From assembly GCF_014302995.1 (NCBI RefSeq), contig NZ_CP060295.1, positions 1,922,001-1,986,000 of the forward strand: 64,000 nucleotides of DNA, written 5' to 3'. Numbering within the stretch: position 1 is the first letter of the stretch; each line of letters starts with the position of its first letter. Of the stretch, positions 20,727 through 30,142 are shown in pieces. The DNA is from Variovorax sp. PAMC26660 (GTDB taxonomy: Bacteria > Pseudomonadota > Gammaproteobacteria > Burkholderiales > Burkholderiaceae_C). The position numbers and the translations under genes were made by a program. The notes beneath the pieces are model-generated. The model worked only from the letters and a program-made list of their open reading frames with translations, was not told where the DNA came from and ran no database searches.

Positions 20727-20820
20727 GAGCACCGCAGGGAAGCCCGAAGGGCCGGCGCAGCGGGGGAGCACACACCGTGCCGCATACCGGGCGCTTCCAA
20801 AGAGGTAGCGAACAGATCAC

Positions 20821-21642
20821 TCACGCCACCACCCTCCTCAAACTGCTCACGTCATCCACAGTCCCAAGATAGGCCTCGATCACCCGCGAATCCGCCTGTA
20901 CCTCGCGCGGCGTGCCAGTAGCCAGCACCTCGCCCATGTTCATCGCAAGCACGCGGTCCGACACCTTCGACACCAGAGACATATCGTGCTCGACCATCAA
21001 CACAGACACACCCAGTTCATGCTGGATGTCCTGAATCCAGAACGCCATGTCGGCCGTCTCTTCGACATTCAAACCGGATGACGGTTCATCGAGCAACAGC
21101 AGCTTCGGCTCGGTGCACAGCGCACGCGCCAGTTCCACCACCTTGCGCACGCCATAGGGCAGCCCCGCCACCATCGAGTCGCGATGGTGCTGCAGGTCCA
21201 GCAGCTCGATCACCTGCTCCGCCTTCTCCCGCGCCGCAATCTCGGCACGCCGCGTGGCGGGCGTGAAGAAGACCTCGCTCCAGAAGCCCGTTTGCCGGTG
21301 CGTGTGCCGACCGATCAGCAGGTTGTGCAGCACCGTCGCATGTTCGAAGAGTTCGATGTTCTGGAAGGTGCGCGCAATGCCGAGCGCGGCAATCGCATGC
21401 GGCGCCTGCTGTGTCAGCGCTATGGGGCCTCCCGCTTCGCCATGCCACGTGATCTCGCCGGTGGTCGGCGTGTAGATGCGGCTGATGAGGTTGAACACTG
21501 TCGTCTTGCCCGCGCCGTTCGGTCCGATCAAAGTGAAGACCTCGCCGCGCCGCACATCGAAGCTCACCTTGTTGACCGCAAGCACGCCGCCGAAGCGCAC
21601 GCTCAGGTCCTTCGCGGAAAGGAGGATGTCGTTGCTGCTCAT
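20821..21642 (-). CDS. livG: Branched-chain-type ABC transporter ATP-binding protein LivG
   Basis: 273-residue ATPase with Walker [10 protein letters not shown], a signature in the less common form LPYGVRKVVELARAL, Walker B LLLLDEPSSGLN, and the LivG-type tail GTPREVQADSRVIEAYLG. The signature motif reads LPYGVRK instead of LSGGQ-like, which is seen in some LivG proteins. The start codon (21640-21642) overlaps the livM stop by the ATGA arrangement, indicating translational coupling. The gap after its stop is the repeat-filled spacer. Confidence 0.95.
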   Translation of the reverse strand: MSSNDILLSAKDLSVRFGGVLAVNKVSFDVRRGEVFTLIGPNGAGKTTVFNLISRIYTPTTGEITWHGEAGGPIALTQQAPHAIAALGIARTFQNIELFEHATVLHNLLIGRHTHRQTGFWSEVFFTPATRRAEIAAREKAEQVIELLDLQHHRDSMVAGLPYGVRKVVELARALCTEPKLLLLDEPSSGLNVEETADMAFWIQDIQHELGVSVLMVEHDMSLVSKVSDRVLAMNMGEVLATGTPREVQADSRVIEAYLGTVDDVSSLRRVVA

Positions 21643-22715
21643 CTCAGCCGATCCGACTTGGTGAACGACTTCTGCCGCTTGAACAAACCCTTGCGGTAGA
21701 ACGGAAAGAGCTGCAGCCAGGTGCGTATCTTCAGCCAGCGCCCGTACAGCCCCAGCGGCTCGAACAGCACGAACGCGATCAGCACCAGGCCATACACCAG
21801 CCCCTGCAGGCCCGGCGCCTGGCCGATGACCGCCGGCAACCAGTCCTTGCCCATCGAGATCAACTGCGGCATCGCGATCAGGAAGATCGCGCCGAGGAAT
21901 GCGCCGTGCACCGAGCCCAGCCCGCCGATCACCACCATCAGCAGCAGGTCGATCGATTGAAGGATGCTGAACTGGTCGGGCGAAATGAAGCTCAGCTTGT
22001 GTGCATACAACGCACCGCCCAAACCGGCGAGCGCCGCCGAGATCGCGAACGACATGGTCTTGTAGCGCGCGAGATGGATGCCCATGCTCTGCGCCGAGAT
22101 TTCCGAATCGCGGATCGCGACGAAGGCACGCCCCGTCGGCGAGCGCAGCAGGTTCAGGATGCCGAGCGTGGCCAGCACCGCCACCACCAGGCACAGAAAG
22201 TAGAAGCCATCGCCCGAGCCCAGCGACCAGCCGAAGATTTCCGGCGACTTCACGTGCAGCCCGGCGTTGCCGCCCGTCACGCTCTCCCAGCGCGCGAACA
22301 CCTCTTCGACGATGAAGCCGAAGGACAGCGTGGCAATGCCGAGGTAGATGCCTTTCACACGCAGCGCCGGCAAGGCGACCACCACGCCCACCGCCGCCGA
22401 CAGCGCCGCAGCCGCAATCAGCGCCAGCGGAAACGGCACCCCGAGATTGGTCAACACGCCCTGCGTGTACGCCCCAGCCCCCAGAAAGGCCGCATGCCCG
22501 ATGGAGAACTGCCCAGTGAACCCCGCCAGCAGCATCAGTCCCAGACCGACGATGCCGTAGATCAGCACGAAGGTCAGCTGCGCCAGCCAGTACTCGTCGA
22601 TGGCCCACGGCGCGGCAACGAGGAACGCAATGAGCAGGCTGTACCAGAGCACGTGGCCGCCGTGCCGCGCGAGACGGATGTCCTGGTCGTAGCTGGTCTT
22701 GAAGATGAAGCGCAT
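21639..22715 (-). CDS. livM: Branched-chain-type ABC transporter permease LivM
   Basis: 358-residue inner-membrane permease with the LivM signature GFTGQFSIGHAAFLGAGAY near residue 55 and GGLGSVHGAFLGAIFL near 250. Eight or more helices are predicted. The long N-terminus and the basic C-terminal tail (YRKGLFKRQKSFTKSDRLR) are cytoplasmic. The start is seven bases downstream of the livH stop. Part of the livH-livM-livG block. Confidence 0.95.
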   Translation of the reverse strand: MRFIFKTSYDQDIRLARHGGHVLWYSLLIAFLVAAPWAIDEYWLAQLTFVLIYGIVGLGLMLLAGFTGQFSIGHAAFLGAGAYTQGVLTNLGVPFPLALIAAAALSAAVGVVVALPALRVKGIYLGIATLSFGFIVEEVFARWESVTGGNAGLHVKSPEIFGWSLGSGDGFYFLCLVVAVLATLGILNLLRSPTGRAFVAIRDSEISAQSMGIHLARYKTMSFAISAALAGLGGALYAHKLSFISPDQFSILQSIDLLLMVVIGGLGSVHGAFLGAIFLIAMPQLISMGKDWLPAVIGQAPGLQGLVYGLVLIAFVLFEPLGLYGRWLKIRTWLQLFPFYRKGLFKRQKSFTKSDRLR

Positions 22716-22722
22716 GTGAGAC

Positions 22723-23598
22723 TTACACCTTCTTGCGCAGCTTTTCGCCGAACAGACCGTTGGGCTTGATCATGAGCATCAGCAGCACCACGATGTACGG
22801 CGCCGTGTCCTTGAAACCATCGGGCAGGTAGAAGCCCGCGAACGACTCGACGATGCCGATGACGAGCCCGCCGACGATCGCGCCCGGCAGGCTGCCGAAG
22901 CCACCCACCACCGCTGCCGGAAAGGCCTTGAGCCCGATGAAACCCATGTTCGCGTGCACGAAGGTGATGGGCGCGAGCAGCATGCCGGCAATGGCGGCGA
23001 CGGCCGCCGCGAGCCCCCACACCAGCCCGTTGAGCCGTTTCACCGGAATGCCCATGTAGTAGGCCGCGAGCTGGTTCTGCGACGAGGCCTGCATCGCGAT
23101 GCCGAGCTTGCTGTAGCGGAACATCGCGAACAGCAGCGCGCAAAGAATGGCCGTGGCAATGATGATCGCCAGTTGTTCGAGGTTGACCACCAGCTCGCCC
23201 AGCTTCCAGATCTGGTCCTTGTAGGGCACGGCCAGCGTGTGGGTCTCGGTGCCGATGCCGGGCACCATCGTGATGACGCCGCGCGCCACATACGCAATGC
23301 CGATGGTGAGCATGACGATGGAGAACTGCGGCTGCCCCAGGATCGGGCGGATCACCACCAGCTCCAGCAGCACGCCGAAGGCGGCCATTGCCACCACTGC
23401 GAGGATGGCCGCAAGCCAGAAGGGAAGGCCGAACAGCGACATGCCAGCGAACGCGCCGAAGGCACCGAGCATCATCAGGTCGCCCTGCGCAAAGCTCACC
23501 GTTTCGGTGGCCTTGTAGATCAGCACGAAGCCCAGTGCGATCAGGCCGTAGATGCAACCTTGTGCAATGCCCGACAGCAGGAGTTGGAGGATCTGCAT
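22723..23598 (-). CDS. livH: Branched-chain-type ABC transporter permease LivH
   Basis: 291-residue inner-membrane permease beginning MQILQLLLSGIAQGCIYGLI and containing the family motif ETVSFAQGDLMMLGAFGAF near residue 30 and GGFGSLPGAIVGGLVIG near 235. It forms the channel with LivM. It starts 15 bases after the stop of the AraC-type regulator gene, so the regulator is probably the first gene of this operon. Confidence 0.95.
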   Translation of the reverse strand: MQILQLLLSGIAQGCIYGLIALGFVLIYKATETVSFAQGDLMMLGAFGAFAGMSLFGLPFWLAAILAVVAMAAFGVLLELVVIRPILGQPQFSIVMLTIGIAYVARGVITMVPGIGTETHTLAVPYKDQIWKLGELVVNLEQLAIIIATAILCALLFAMFRYSKLGIAMQASSQNQLAAYYMGIPVKRLNGLVWGLAAAVAAIAGMLLAPITFVHANMGFIGLKAFPAAVVGGFGSLPGAIVGGLVIGIVESFAGFYLPDGFKDTAPYIVVLLMLMIKPNGLFGEKLRKKV

Positions 23599-23613
23599 GG
23601 GGCCCCTGTGTGC

Positions 23614-24444
23614 TTACTGTCGGAAGCCACCGGCCGCGTCGTGCAGCGCGAGGCGGCGAGAGCCGGCCACGATGTCGCTGGGCTTGAGGCCGTAGACCTG
23701 GCGGATCGAATGACTGAAGTGCGTCGAATCGGGGTAGCCGGTGTCGAGCGCGATGTCGGTCAGCGTGGCGCTCTGGCGCACATAACGCAGCAGGCTGCGC
23801 GCGCGCTTCCAGGCACGGAAGGCGCGGAACGCCATGCCGGTTTCCTGCTTGAACAGGTGCAGGAAGCGCGAGAACGAGAGGTTCACCGAGGCCGCGCAGT
23901 CTTCGGCCGAGGTGGGTGCGGCCGGGTCGGCGTTGATGGTGTCGATGACCTTGCGGATGCGCGCGTCGAGCGCACGCGGCGCCAGCGCCCCACCGAAGAA
24001 CAGCGCGTCGAAATCGAAACCGTCGAAGCTCAGCATGCGGCCCGAGGCGGCGAGCAGGTGCGCATGGGCATTGCGCACGCGCTGCACGAACTCGGGTGCA
24101 TCGACCGGCCCGCAGTGCTGCATGAAGGCGGGCATGCGCCCGGGGTCGACCGATTCGGATTCGATCAGCAGGTTGAAGATCAGCGGATGCGCGCTCTCGA
24201 CATGGTGCGGCACATGCGGCGGCACCACGATCAGCTCGCCCGATTGCCAGGCCCCGCCACCGATGCGGATGCGGTTCGGCGGCGCACCAGTGGGCGACAC
24301 GTACACGCCATGGCCGCCCATCGTGCGCTCGGCGGCCGCGCCGAGCAGCCCGGCGTAGAACACGCGCTGCGGCGCCAGCCACATCAGGCGTTCGCCCTGC
24401 CGTGCGTCGCCGCTGTGAGGCGGCGCCGTCCTTGTTCGCTGCAT
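23614..24444 (-). CDS. AraC-family transcriptional regulator
   Basis: 276 residues. An N-terminal cupin-like domain (SGELIVVPPHVPHHVES) is followed by a two-helix-turn-helix AraC domain in the last 100 residues (LSFSRFLHLFKQETG and LTDIALDTGYPDSTHFSHSIRQ). I chose the ATG at 24442-24444 because AGGAG stands at a good distance before it. An ATG six codons upstream (24460) is also possible. It lies 15 bases before livH on the same strand and probably controls the importer operon and itself. The inducer is unknown. Confidence 0.88.
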   Translation of the reverse strand: MQRTRTAPPHSGDARQGERLMWLAPQRVFYAGLLGAAAERTMGGHGVYVSPTGAPPNRIRIGGGAWQSGELIVVPPHVPHHVESAHPLIFNLLIESESVDPGRMPAFMQHCGPVDAPEFVQRVRNAHAHLLAASGRMLSFDGFDFDALFFGGALAPRALDARIRKVIDTINADPAAPTSAEDCAASVNLSFSRFLHLFKQETGMAFRAFRAWKRARSLLRYVRQSATLTDIALDTGYPDSTHFSHSIRQVYGLKPSDIVAGSRRLALHDAAGGFRQ

Positions 24445-24554
24445 GGTGTTTGTCTCCTGCATCGTTCAACTGCCAACCGGTGGATGGCGTCGCGTTCGCT
24501 GGATCGTAGCGGCGCGAGCCGCCCGCGCGGCACCCATTTGCGCGGGGACTTTCC

Positions 24555-25496
24555 CTAGGCCGACGCGAACGCGCGCCGCAACTCTGTGGCGCAAAGCGCC
24601 ACCGCGGTGTTGGCCTCGTCGAGCACCTTGCCCATGGGCACGAAGCCATGGATCTGCCGCTCGAAGCAGACATACATCGCGCGATTGCCCGCGGCGGTGA
24701 GCGCCTCCGCGTAGGCCAGCCCTTCGTCGCGCAGCGGGTCGTAGCCGGCGGTGATCACCAGTGCCGGCGGCAGCTTCGACAGGTCGGGGTGCAGCAACGG
24801 CGAAGCGCGCCAGTCGAGGTCATGCTTGGGGTCGGTGATGTAGTGATCGTGGAAGTACTTGATGGTGTCGCTGGTCAACAGATAGCCCTGCCCGTTGCTC
24901 TGGTGCGAGGGGTGCACGCGGCGCATGTCGGTGGCCGGGTAGATCAGCAACTGGAAGGCGATGGGCAGGTCGCCCGCATCGCGCGCGGCAATCGACACCA
25001 CGGCCGCGAGGTTGCCGCCCGCGCTGTCGCCGCCCACGGCAAGGCGGCTCGCATCGAGCCCCAGCGTCGCGGCCTCGCGGCGCACCCAGCGGGTGGCGGC
25101 CAGCACGTCGTCGACGGCAGCGGGAAAGCGGTGCTCCGGTCCCATGCGGTAGTCGACCGCGACCACTGCGCAGCCGGCGCCGTTGGCCAGTTCGCGGCAC
25201 ACCACGTCGTGCGTGTCGAGGTCACCGATGACCCAGCCGCCACCGTGGTAGTACACCAGCACCGGCAGCGGGCCGGCGCCCGAACCCAAGGGCCGGTACA
25301 GGCGCACCGGGATGGTGCCGTGCGGGCCGTCCGCCGCGAGGTCGCGCACTTCGGCCACCTCTGCGGGCAACGGCTGCGTGGCGGTGCGCCGCTCGCGATA
25401 GAAAGCCCGCGCATCGGCGGGCGACAGGGTATGGGTCGGCGGGATGCCGCGCGCCTCGATGAAGTCGAGCAAGGCGCGCGCCTGGGGATGCAGCAT
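24555..25496 (-). CDS. Alpha/beta hydrolase, hormone-sensitive lipase type
   Basis: 313-residue esterase or lipase of family IV. The oxyanion motif is HGGGW, the nucleophile elbow GDSAGG, the acid is in ITAGYDPLRDEG, and the histidine is in QIHGFVPMG. No signal peptide. The start at 25494-25496 is set by a GGAGA ribosome binding site and MLHPQARALLDFIEARGIPP. It lies 110 bp upstream of the AraC-type gene on the same strand. It may release an acid for the ligase of the liv operon, but that is speculation. Confidence 0.9.
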   Translation of the reverse strand: MLHPQARALLDFIEARGIPPTHTLSPADARAFYRERRTATQPLPAEVAEVRDLAADGPHGTIPVRLYRPLGSGAGPLPVLVYYHGGGWVIGDLDTHDVVCRELANGAGCAVVAVDYRMGPEHRFPAAVDDVLAATRWVRREAATLGLDASRLAVGGDSAGGNLAAVVSIAARDAGDLPIAFQLLIYPATDMRRVHPSHQSNGQGYLLTSDTIKYFHDHYITDPKHDLDWRASPLLHPDLSKLPPALVITAGYDPLRDEGLAYAEALTAAGNRAMYVCFERQIHGFVPMGKVLDEANTAVALCATELRRAFASA

Positions 25497-25661
25497 GGTG
25501 TCTCCGGTGGATCGAGCGAACGCCCAGTGTGGAGTGCATCGCGCATGCGTGGTATCCGCATGCACCCGCATCCACCGGCGTTCTGGCAGGAGTCCGCACC
25601 ATTGCACGCGCCTGTGCGGCGCGGCTTGCGAAAACTGGCTACACCTGTCGCACAGGCTCCC

Positions 25662-26864
25662 TCAGGCCTTGCGCGGCTTCACGCGCGAAGCGGCCTCTTT
25701 GGCCAGCTTGCGGGCCGTGTCGGTATCGGCCGCATGCACCAGCGCCACGCCCATGCGGCGCTTGACGAAGCTCTCGGGCTTGCCGAACAGGCGGATGTCG
25801 CTGCCGGGCACCTGCAGCGCCTCGGCCACGCCGTCGAAGGCGATGCCGGTGGCGTCGACACCGCCATAGATCACCGCGCTGGCGCCGGGGCTCTTGAGCG
25901 AGGTGTCGACCGGCAGGCCGAGGATGGCGCGGGCATGCAGCTCGAATTCGTTCTGCCACTGCGTGGCCATGGTCACCATGCCGGTGTCGTGCGGGCGCGG
26001 GCTGACTTCGCTGAACCAGACCTCGTCGCCCTTCACGAACAGCTCGACGCCGAACAGGCCCTGCCCGCCCAGGTCGGCCGTGACGGCCTGCGCGATCTCT
26101 TGCGCCTTCTGCAGCGCGGCCGGCGCCATGGGGTGCGGCTGCCAGCTTTCCACGTAGTCGCCGCTCACCTGCACGTGGCCGATGGGGTCGCAGAACTTGG
26201 TTTCCACGGCACCGGCCGCGTCTTTCGCGCGGACGGTGAGCAGCGTGATCTCGTAGTCGAAGTCGATGAAGCCCTCGACGATCACGCGGCCGTGGCTCAC
26301 GCGGCCACCGGCCATGGCGTAGTCCCAGGCCTTCTGCACGTCGGCGGGGCCGTCGATCTTGCTCTGGCCCTTGCCGGAGCTGCTCATCACCGGCTTGACG
26401 ATGCAGGGGTAGCCGATGCCTTCGTCGATGGCGGCCTGCAGCTCGCCCAGCGAGTCGCAGAACTTGTAGGGGCTGGTCGGCACGCCCAGCGTTTCGGCGG
26501 CCAGGCGGCGGATGCCTTCGCGGTCCATCGTCAGGCGGGCGGCGCGGGCCGTGGGAATGACGCGCACCACGCCCGCGTCTTCGAGCTGCTGCAGCATCTG
26601 CGTGGCGATGGCCTCGATCTCGGGCACCACCAGCGTGGGCTTTTCGGCCTCGATGAGCGCCTTGAGCGCCTCGGGGTCGCTCATGGTGATGGTGCGCGCA
26701 TGGTGCGCCACCTGCTGGCCGGGGGCGTTCTCATAGCGGTCGACCGCGATGGTCTCGACGCCCAGGCGCTGCAGGGCAATCAGCACCTCCTTGCCGAGCT
26801 CACCGGAGCCGAGCAGCATCACGCGGGTGGCAGAGGGGGAAAGGGGGGTGCCGAGGGTGGTCAT
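25662..26864 (-). CDS. purT: Formate-dependent phosphoribosylglycinamide formyltransferase (PurT)
   Basis: 400-residue ATP-grasp enzyme that formylates glycinamide ribonucleotide with formate and ATP in purine synthesis. The N-terminus has [20 protein letters not shown], the ATP-grasp lobe has [14 protein letters not shown], and the metal site is in [15 protein letters not shown]. Length and order match E. coli PurT (392 residues). The start [14 protein letters not shown] is at ATG 26862-26864. Divergent from the hydroxyacyl-CoA dehydrogenase gene, with 174 bp between them. Confidence 0.96.
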   Translation of the reverse strand: MTTLGTPLSPSATRVMLLGSGELGKEVLIALQRLGVETIAVDRYENAPGQQVAHHARTITMSDPEALKALIEAEKPTLVVPEIEAIATQMLQQLEDAGVVRVIPTARAARLTMDREGIRRLAAETLGVPTSPYKFCDSLGELQAAIDEGIGYPCIVKPVMSSSGKGQSKIDGPADVQKAWDYAMAGGRVSHGRVIVEGFIDFDYEITLLTVRAKDAAGAVETKFCDPIGHVQVSGDYVESWQPHPMAPAALQKAQEIAQAVTADLGGQGLFGVELFVKGDEVWFSEVSPRPHDTGMVTMATQWQNEFELHARAILGLPVDTSLKSPGASAVIYGGVDATGIAFDGVAEALQVPGSDIRLFGKPESFVKRRMGVALVHAADTDTARKLAKEAASRVKPRKA

Positions 26865-27038
26865 GGTCGAAGTCGAAAAGAGAGAAGAAAAAGCAACCGC
26901 CGCACTGTAAGCCACCCGTGTCACGCGCGGCAACGGCGCCCCGGTGGGGCTGCTTCACAATCGATGTCCTGCCGCGGTGGCGGCCTCGCGCGCCACCCGC
27001 TCCCCGCATTCTTTTTTATTTCCCCAAGGAGTTTTTTC

Positions 27039-27887
27039 ATGGCTATCCAGACTGTCGGCATCATCGGTGCCGGAACAATGGGCAACGGCATCGCGCAGGC
27101 CTGCGCAGTGGCCGGCGTGAAGGTGGTGATGGTCGACATCGCCCAGGCGGCCGTCGACAAAGGCCTGGCCACGGTGTCGGGCAGCCTCGACCGCCTGATC
27201 AAGAAGGAAAAGCTCACCGCCGAGCAGAAGGCCGCCGCGCTGGCGCTCATCAAGGGCTCGACCAACTACGACGACCTGAAGAGCGCGCAACTCGTGATCG
27301 AAGCGGCCACCGAGAACCACGCGCTCAAGCTCAAGATCCTCAAGCAGGTCGACGACATGCTGGCGCCCGAGGTGATCATTGCCTCGAACACCTCGTCGAT
27401 CTCGATCACCCAGCTCGCGGCTGCCACCTCGCGCCCCGACCGCTTCATCGGCATGCACTTCTTCAACCCGGTGCCGATGATGGCGCTGGTGGAGCTGATT
27501 CGCGGCTACCTCACGAGCGACGCCACGCATGACGCGGTGAAGGAACTCGCCGTGCGCCTTGGCAAGTCGCCGATCACGGTGAAGAACGCGCCGGGCTTCG
27601 TGGTCAACCGCATCCTGGTGCCGATGATCAACGAGGCCTTCTTCGTGCTGTCCGAAGGCATTGCCACGGCAGAAGACATCGACGCCGGCATGAAGCTGGG
27701 CTGCAACCAGCCCATCGGCCCGCTGGCGCTGGCCGACATGATCGGCCTCGATGTGTGCCTGGCGGTGATGGAGGTGTACCTCGACCAGTTCGGCGACTCC
27801 AAGTACCGCCCCTGCCCGCTGCTGAAGGAAATGGTCGCTGCGGGCCAACTGGGCCGCAAGACCGGACGCGGCGTCTACACCTACTGA
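27039..27887 (+). CDS. 3-hydroxybutyryl-CoA dehydrogenase
   Basis: 282-residue NAD-dependent dehydrogenase of the hbd/PaaH type. The Rossmann loop is GIIGAGTMGNGIA, the catalytic histidine is in GMHFFNPVPMM, the serine/asparagine motif is SNTSSISITQLA, and the C-terminal domain includes NAPGFVVNRILVPMINEA. The standard single-domain length indicates a stand-alone 3-hydroxyacyl-CoA dehydrogenase. AAGGAG precedes ATG 27039. A crotonase gene starts 35 bp after its stop, so the two probably act on successive acyl-CoA intermediates. Confidence 0.95.
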   Translation: MAIQTVGIIGAGTMGNGIAQACAVAGVKVVMVDIAQAAVDKGLATVSGSLDRLIKKEKLTAEQKAAALALIKGSTNYDDLKSAQLVIEAATENHALKLKILKQVDDMLAPEVIIASNTSSISITQLAAATSRPDRFIGMHFFNPVPMMALVELIRGYLTSDATHDAVKELAVRLGKSPITVKNAPGFVVNRILVPMINEAFFVLSEGIATAEDIDAGMKLGCNQPIGPLALADMIGLDVCLAVMEVYLDQFGDSKYRPCPLLKEMVAAGQLGRKTGRGVYTY

Positions 27888-27922
27888 GCCCACAACAAGA
27901 AGAACCCGGAGACAAAGACTCA

Positions 27923-28738
27923 ATGACCGCCACGCCCACCTCCCCGCCCGCAGAAGGCTGCATCGACACCCAGGTGCTCGACCACGTGCTGCTGATCGGC
28001 ATCAACCGCCCCGCCAAGCGCAACGGCTGGACGCCGCCGATGTTCAAGCAGCTGGCCGAGGCCTACACCCGCCTGGACGACGACCCGACGCTGCGCGTGG
28101 GCGTGCTGCATGCCTTCGGCGACCACTTCACGGCGGGCCTCGACCTGCCGGCGGTGACCGAGTACATGAAGCGCGGCGAGAAGGCGATTCCCGCCGGGCT
28201 GGTGGAGCCGCACGACTTCGGCCTGCCCGACTACCGCCGCCGCACCAAGCCGATGGTGGTGGCCGTCAAGGGCATCTGCTTCACGGTCGGCATCGAGCTG
28301 ATGCTGGGCGCCGACATCGTGGTGGCGGCCGACAACTGCCGCTTCTCGCAGATGGAAGTGCAGCGCGGCATCATGGCCACAGGCGGCGCCACGCTGCGCA
28401 TGGCCGAGCGCGCGGGCGTGGGCAACGCGATGCTGCACCTGCTGACGGCGGACGAGTTCGACAGTGCCGAGGCGTACCGCCTCAACTTCGTGCAGAAGGT
28501 GGTGCCGGCCGGGCAGGAGCTCGACGCGGCACTCGCCATTGCGCAACGCATCGCGGCGCAGGCGCCGCTGGCGGTGGTGGCCACGCGGCTCAACGTCATC
28601 AAGGCCGTCGAGCAGGGGCCGCTCGCGGCCGTGTCGGAGTTCATCGAAACACAGAAGCGGCTGTCGAACAGCGAGGACGCGGCCGAAGGCGTTCGCTCCT
28701 TTGTCGAGCGCCGTCCCGCGCGCTTCAGCGGCCGTTGA
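27923..28738 (+). CDS. Crotonase/enoyl-CoA hydratase family protein
   Basis: 271 residues with the crotonase fold. The first oxyanion loop is GDHFTAGLDL, and the second region is MLGADIVVAADNCRFSQMEVQRGIMATGG. The residues usually carrying the two catalytic glutamates are only partly conserved in this stretch, so hydratase, isomerase or another crotonase activity are all possible. The start is ATG 27923 with CGGAGAC upstream. It is in an apparent operon with the hydroxyacyl-CoA dehydrogenase gene and 35 bp before a serine hydrolase gene. Confidence 0.9.
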   Translation: MTATPTSPPAEGCIDTQVLDHVLLIGINRPAKRNGWTPPMFKQLAEAYTRLDDDPTLRVGVLHAFGDHFTAGLDLPAVTEYMKRGEKAIPAGLVEPHDFGLPDYRRRTKPMVVAVKGICFTVGIELMLGADIVVAADNCRFSQMEVQRGIMATGGATLRMAERAGVGNAMLHLLTADEFDSAEAYRLNFVQKVVPAGQELDAALAIAQRIAAQAPLAVVATRLNVIKAVEQGPLAAVSEFIETQKRLSNSEDAAEGVRSFVERRPARFSGR

Positions 28739-28773
28739 TGCAGTTGTCGATGAACACCCCAGGAAAAACCACC

Positions 28774-30108
28774 ATGACCTTTTTTGCACGCACGGCGCTT
28801 GCTGCCGCCGCCTTCACCCTGCTTGCCGTGAACACCTCCAACGCTCAGACGCCCGCGCCCGCCGCGCTGCCCGACCCCGCGGCCACCTCGGTCGAGGCCA
28901 TGGGCTGGATGCAGGGCTTTCCGCCCGCACCCGACAAGCTGATCACCTTCGACAACCCGGCCGGCGGCGTGTTTCCGCGCACCCGCTGGAGCTTCTCGCA
29001 CGTGCGCGAGACGGTGCCCACCGCCAACGTGTGGCGCGGCCCCGGCGCGGCCAGCCCGCTGCCATCGGCCACGCCGCGCTTCGACATCGAGAAGGTCACG
29101 TTCAAGCCTCTGGGAGGTACAGGTGACGCGACGATGAACTTCGCCCAGATGATTTCGGGCACCTACACCGACGGCATTCTGGTGATGCACCGCGGCAAGG
29201 TGCTCTACGAGAAGTACTTCGGCGCGCTGTCGCCCGAACGGCCGCACATCGCGATGTCGGTCACCAAGTCCTTCGTGGGCACGCTGGCCGCCATCCTTGC
29301 GGACGAAGGCAAGCTGGACCCGGCCGCGCCGGTCACCAAGTACCTGCCCGAGCTGAAAGACACGGCCTATGGCGACGCCACCGTGCGCCAGGTGATGGAC
29401 ATGACGGTCGGCGTGCACTACTCCGAGAACTACGCCGACCCGAAGGCCGAGATCTGGGACTACGCGCGCGCCGGCGGCATGCTCACGCAGGGCCAGAACT
29501 ACACCGGCCCGAAGTCGTTCTACGAATTCCTCGTCACGCTGAAGAAGGAAGGCGAGCACGGCGATGCCTTCGCCTACAAGACCGTCAACGCCGAAGTGCT
29601 GGCCTGGATCGTGCGCCGCGCCAGCAACCAGTCGCTGGCCGACCTGCTGAGCGAGAAGATCTGGCGCCGCATCGGCGCCGAGCAGGACGCCTACTTCATG
29701 GTCGACCGCATCGGCACCGAGTCGGGCGGCGGCGGCCTGAACACCGTGCTGCGCGACCTGGCGCGCTTCGGCGAGACCATGCGCAACGACGGGCGAGCGT
29801 CCAACGGGCAGCAAGCCATTCCGAAGGCGGTGGTGGCAGACATCCGGCGCGGCGGCGATCCGGCCAAGTTCGTCAAGGCCGGCTATGCGCTGCTGCCGGG
29901 CTGGTCGTACCGCGACATGTGGTGGGTCTCGAACAACCCGCATGGTGCCTACATGGCACGCGGCATCCACGGCCAGAGCATCTATGTGGACCCGAAGGCA
30001 GAAATGGTGATCGTGCGCTATGCCTCGCACCCGATTGCGGCCAACGGCGGCAATGACCCGCTGACGCTGCCGGCGTTCCAGGCGATGGCCGAGGCGCTGA
30101 TGCGCTGA
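28774..30108 (+). CDS. Exported beta-lactamase-fold serine hydrolase (NylB-like)
   Basis: 444 residues with signal peptide MTFFARTALAAAAFTLLAVN, cleaved near SNA. The nucleophile motif SVTK (S162, K165) and the tyrosine motif around VGVHYSENY match class C beta-lactamase-like esterases and the 6-aminohexanoate-dimer hydrolase group. A C-terminal GIHGQSIYVDP resembles the usual third motif. The start at 28774 is preceded by AGGA; an earlier ATG at 28750 would extend the signal peptide. The substrate is not known, and beta-lactam activity is not implied. Confidence 0.85.
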   Translation: MTFFARTALAAAAFTLLAVNTSNAQTPAPAALPDPAATSVEAMGWMQGFPPAPDKLITFDNPAGGVFPRTRWSFSHVRETVPTANVWRGPGAASPLPSATPRFDIEKVTFKPLGGTGDATMNFAQMISGTYTDGILVMHRGKVLYEKYFGALSPERPHIAMSVTKSFVGTLAAILADEGKLDPAAPVTKYLPELKDTAYGDATVRQVMDMTVGVHYSENYADPKAEIWDYARAGGMLTQGQNYTGPKSFYEFLVTLKKEGEHGDAFAYKTVNAEVLAWIVRRASNQSLADLLSEKIWRRIGAEQDAYFMVDRIGTESGGGGLNTVLRDLARFGETMRNDGRASNGQQAIPKAVVADIRRGGDPAKFVKAGYALLPGWSYRDMWWVSNNPHGAYMARGIHGQSIYVDPKAEMVIVRYASHPIAANGGNDPLTLPAFQAMAEALMR

Positions 30109-30114
30109 TGCGTT

Positions 30115-30134
30115 CCCGGGCCTTGCGGCCCGGG
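30115..30134. terminator. Hairpin between convergent genes
   Basis: Perfect 8-bp stem CCCGGGCC/GGCCCGGG with loop TTGC between the serine hydrolase gene and coaX. There is no T-run on either strand, so termination may need Rho, or the stem may only mark the mRNA ends. Confidence 0.55.
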
Positions 30135-30142
30135 TGTCTCAC

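Noticed and set aside
20478..20820. A small gene in the livG-livF gap
   Set aside because: Frames there are short, Arg-rich and cross the palindromes; no start with ribosome binding site.
24648..27887. Very long open frame on the plus strand (over 1000 codons) across the hydrolase and purT genes
   Set aside because: It is the antisense of real minus-strand genes in GC-rich DNA; only its end (27039-27887) is a gene, with its own start.
28774..30108. Antibiotic resistance beta-lactamase
   Set aside because: It has the SxxK fold, but the sequence pattern is closer to NylB-type esterases, so resistance should not be inferred.
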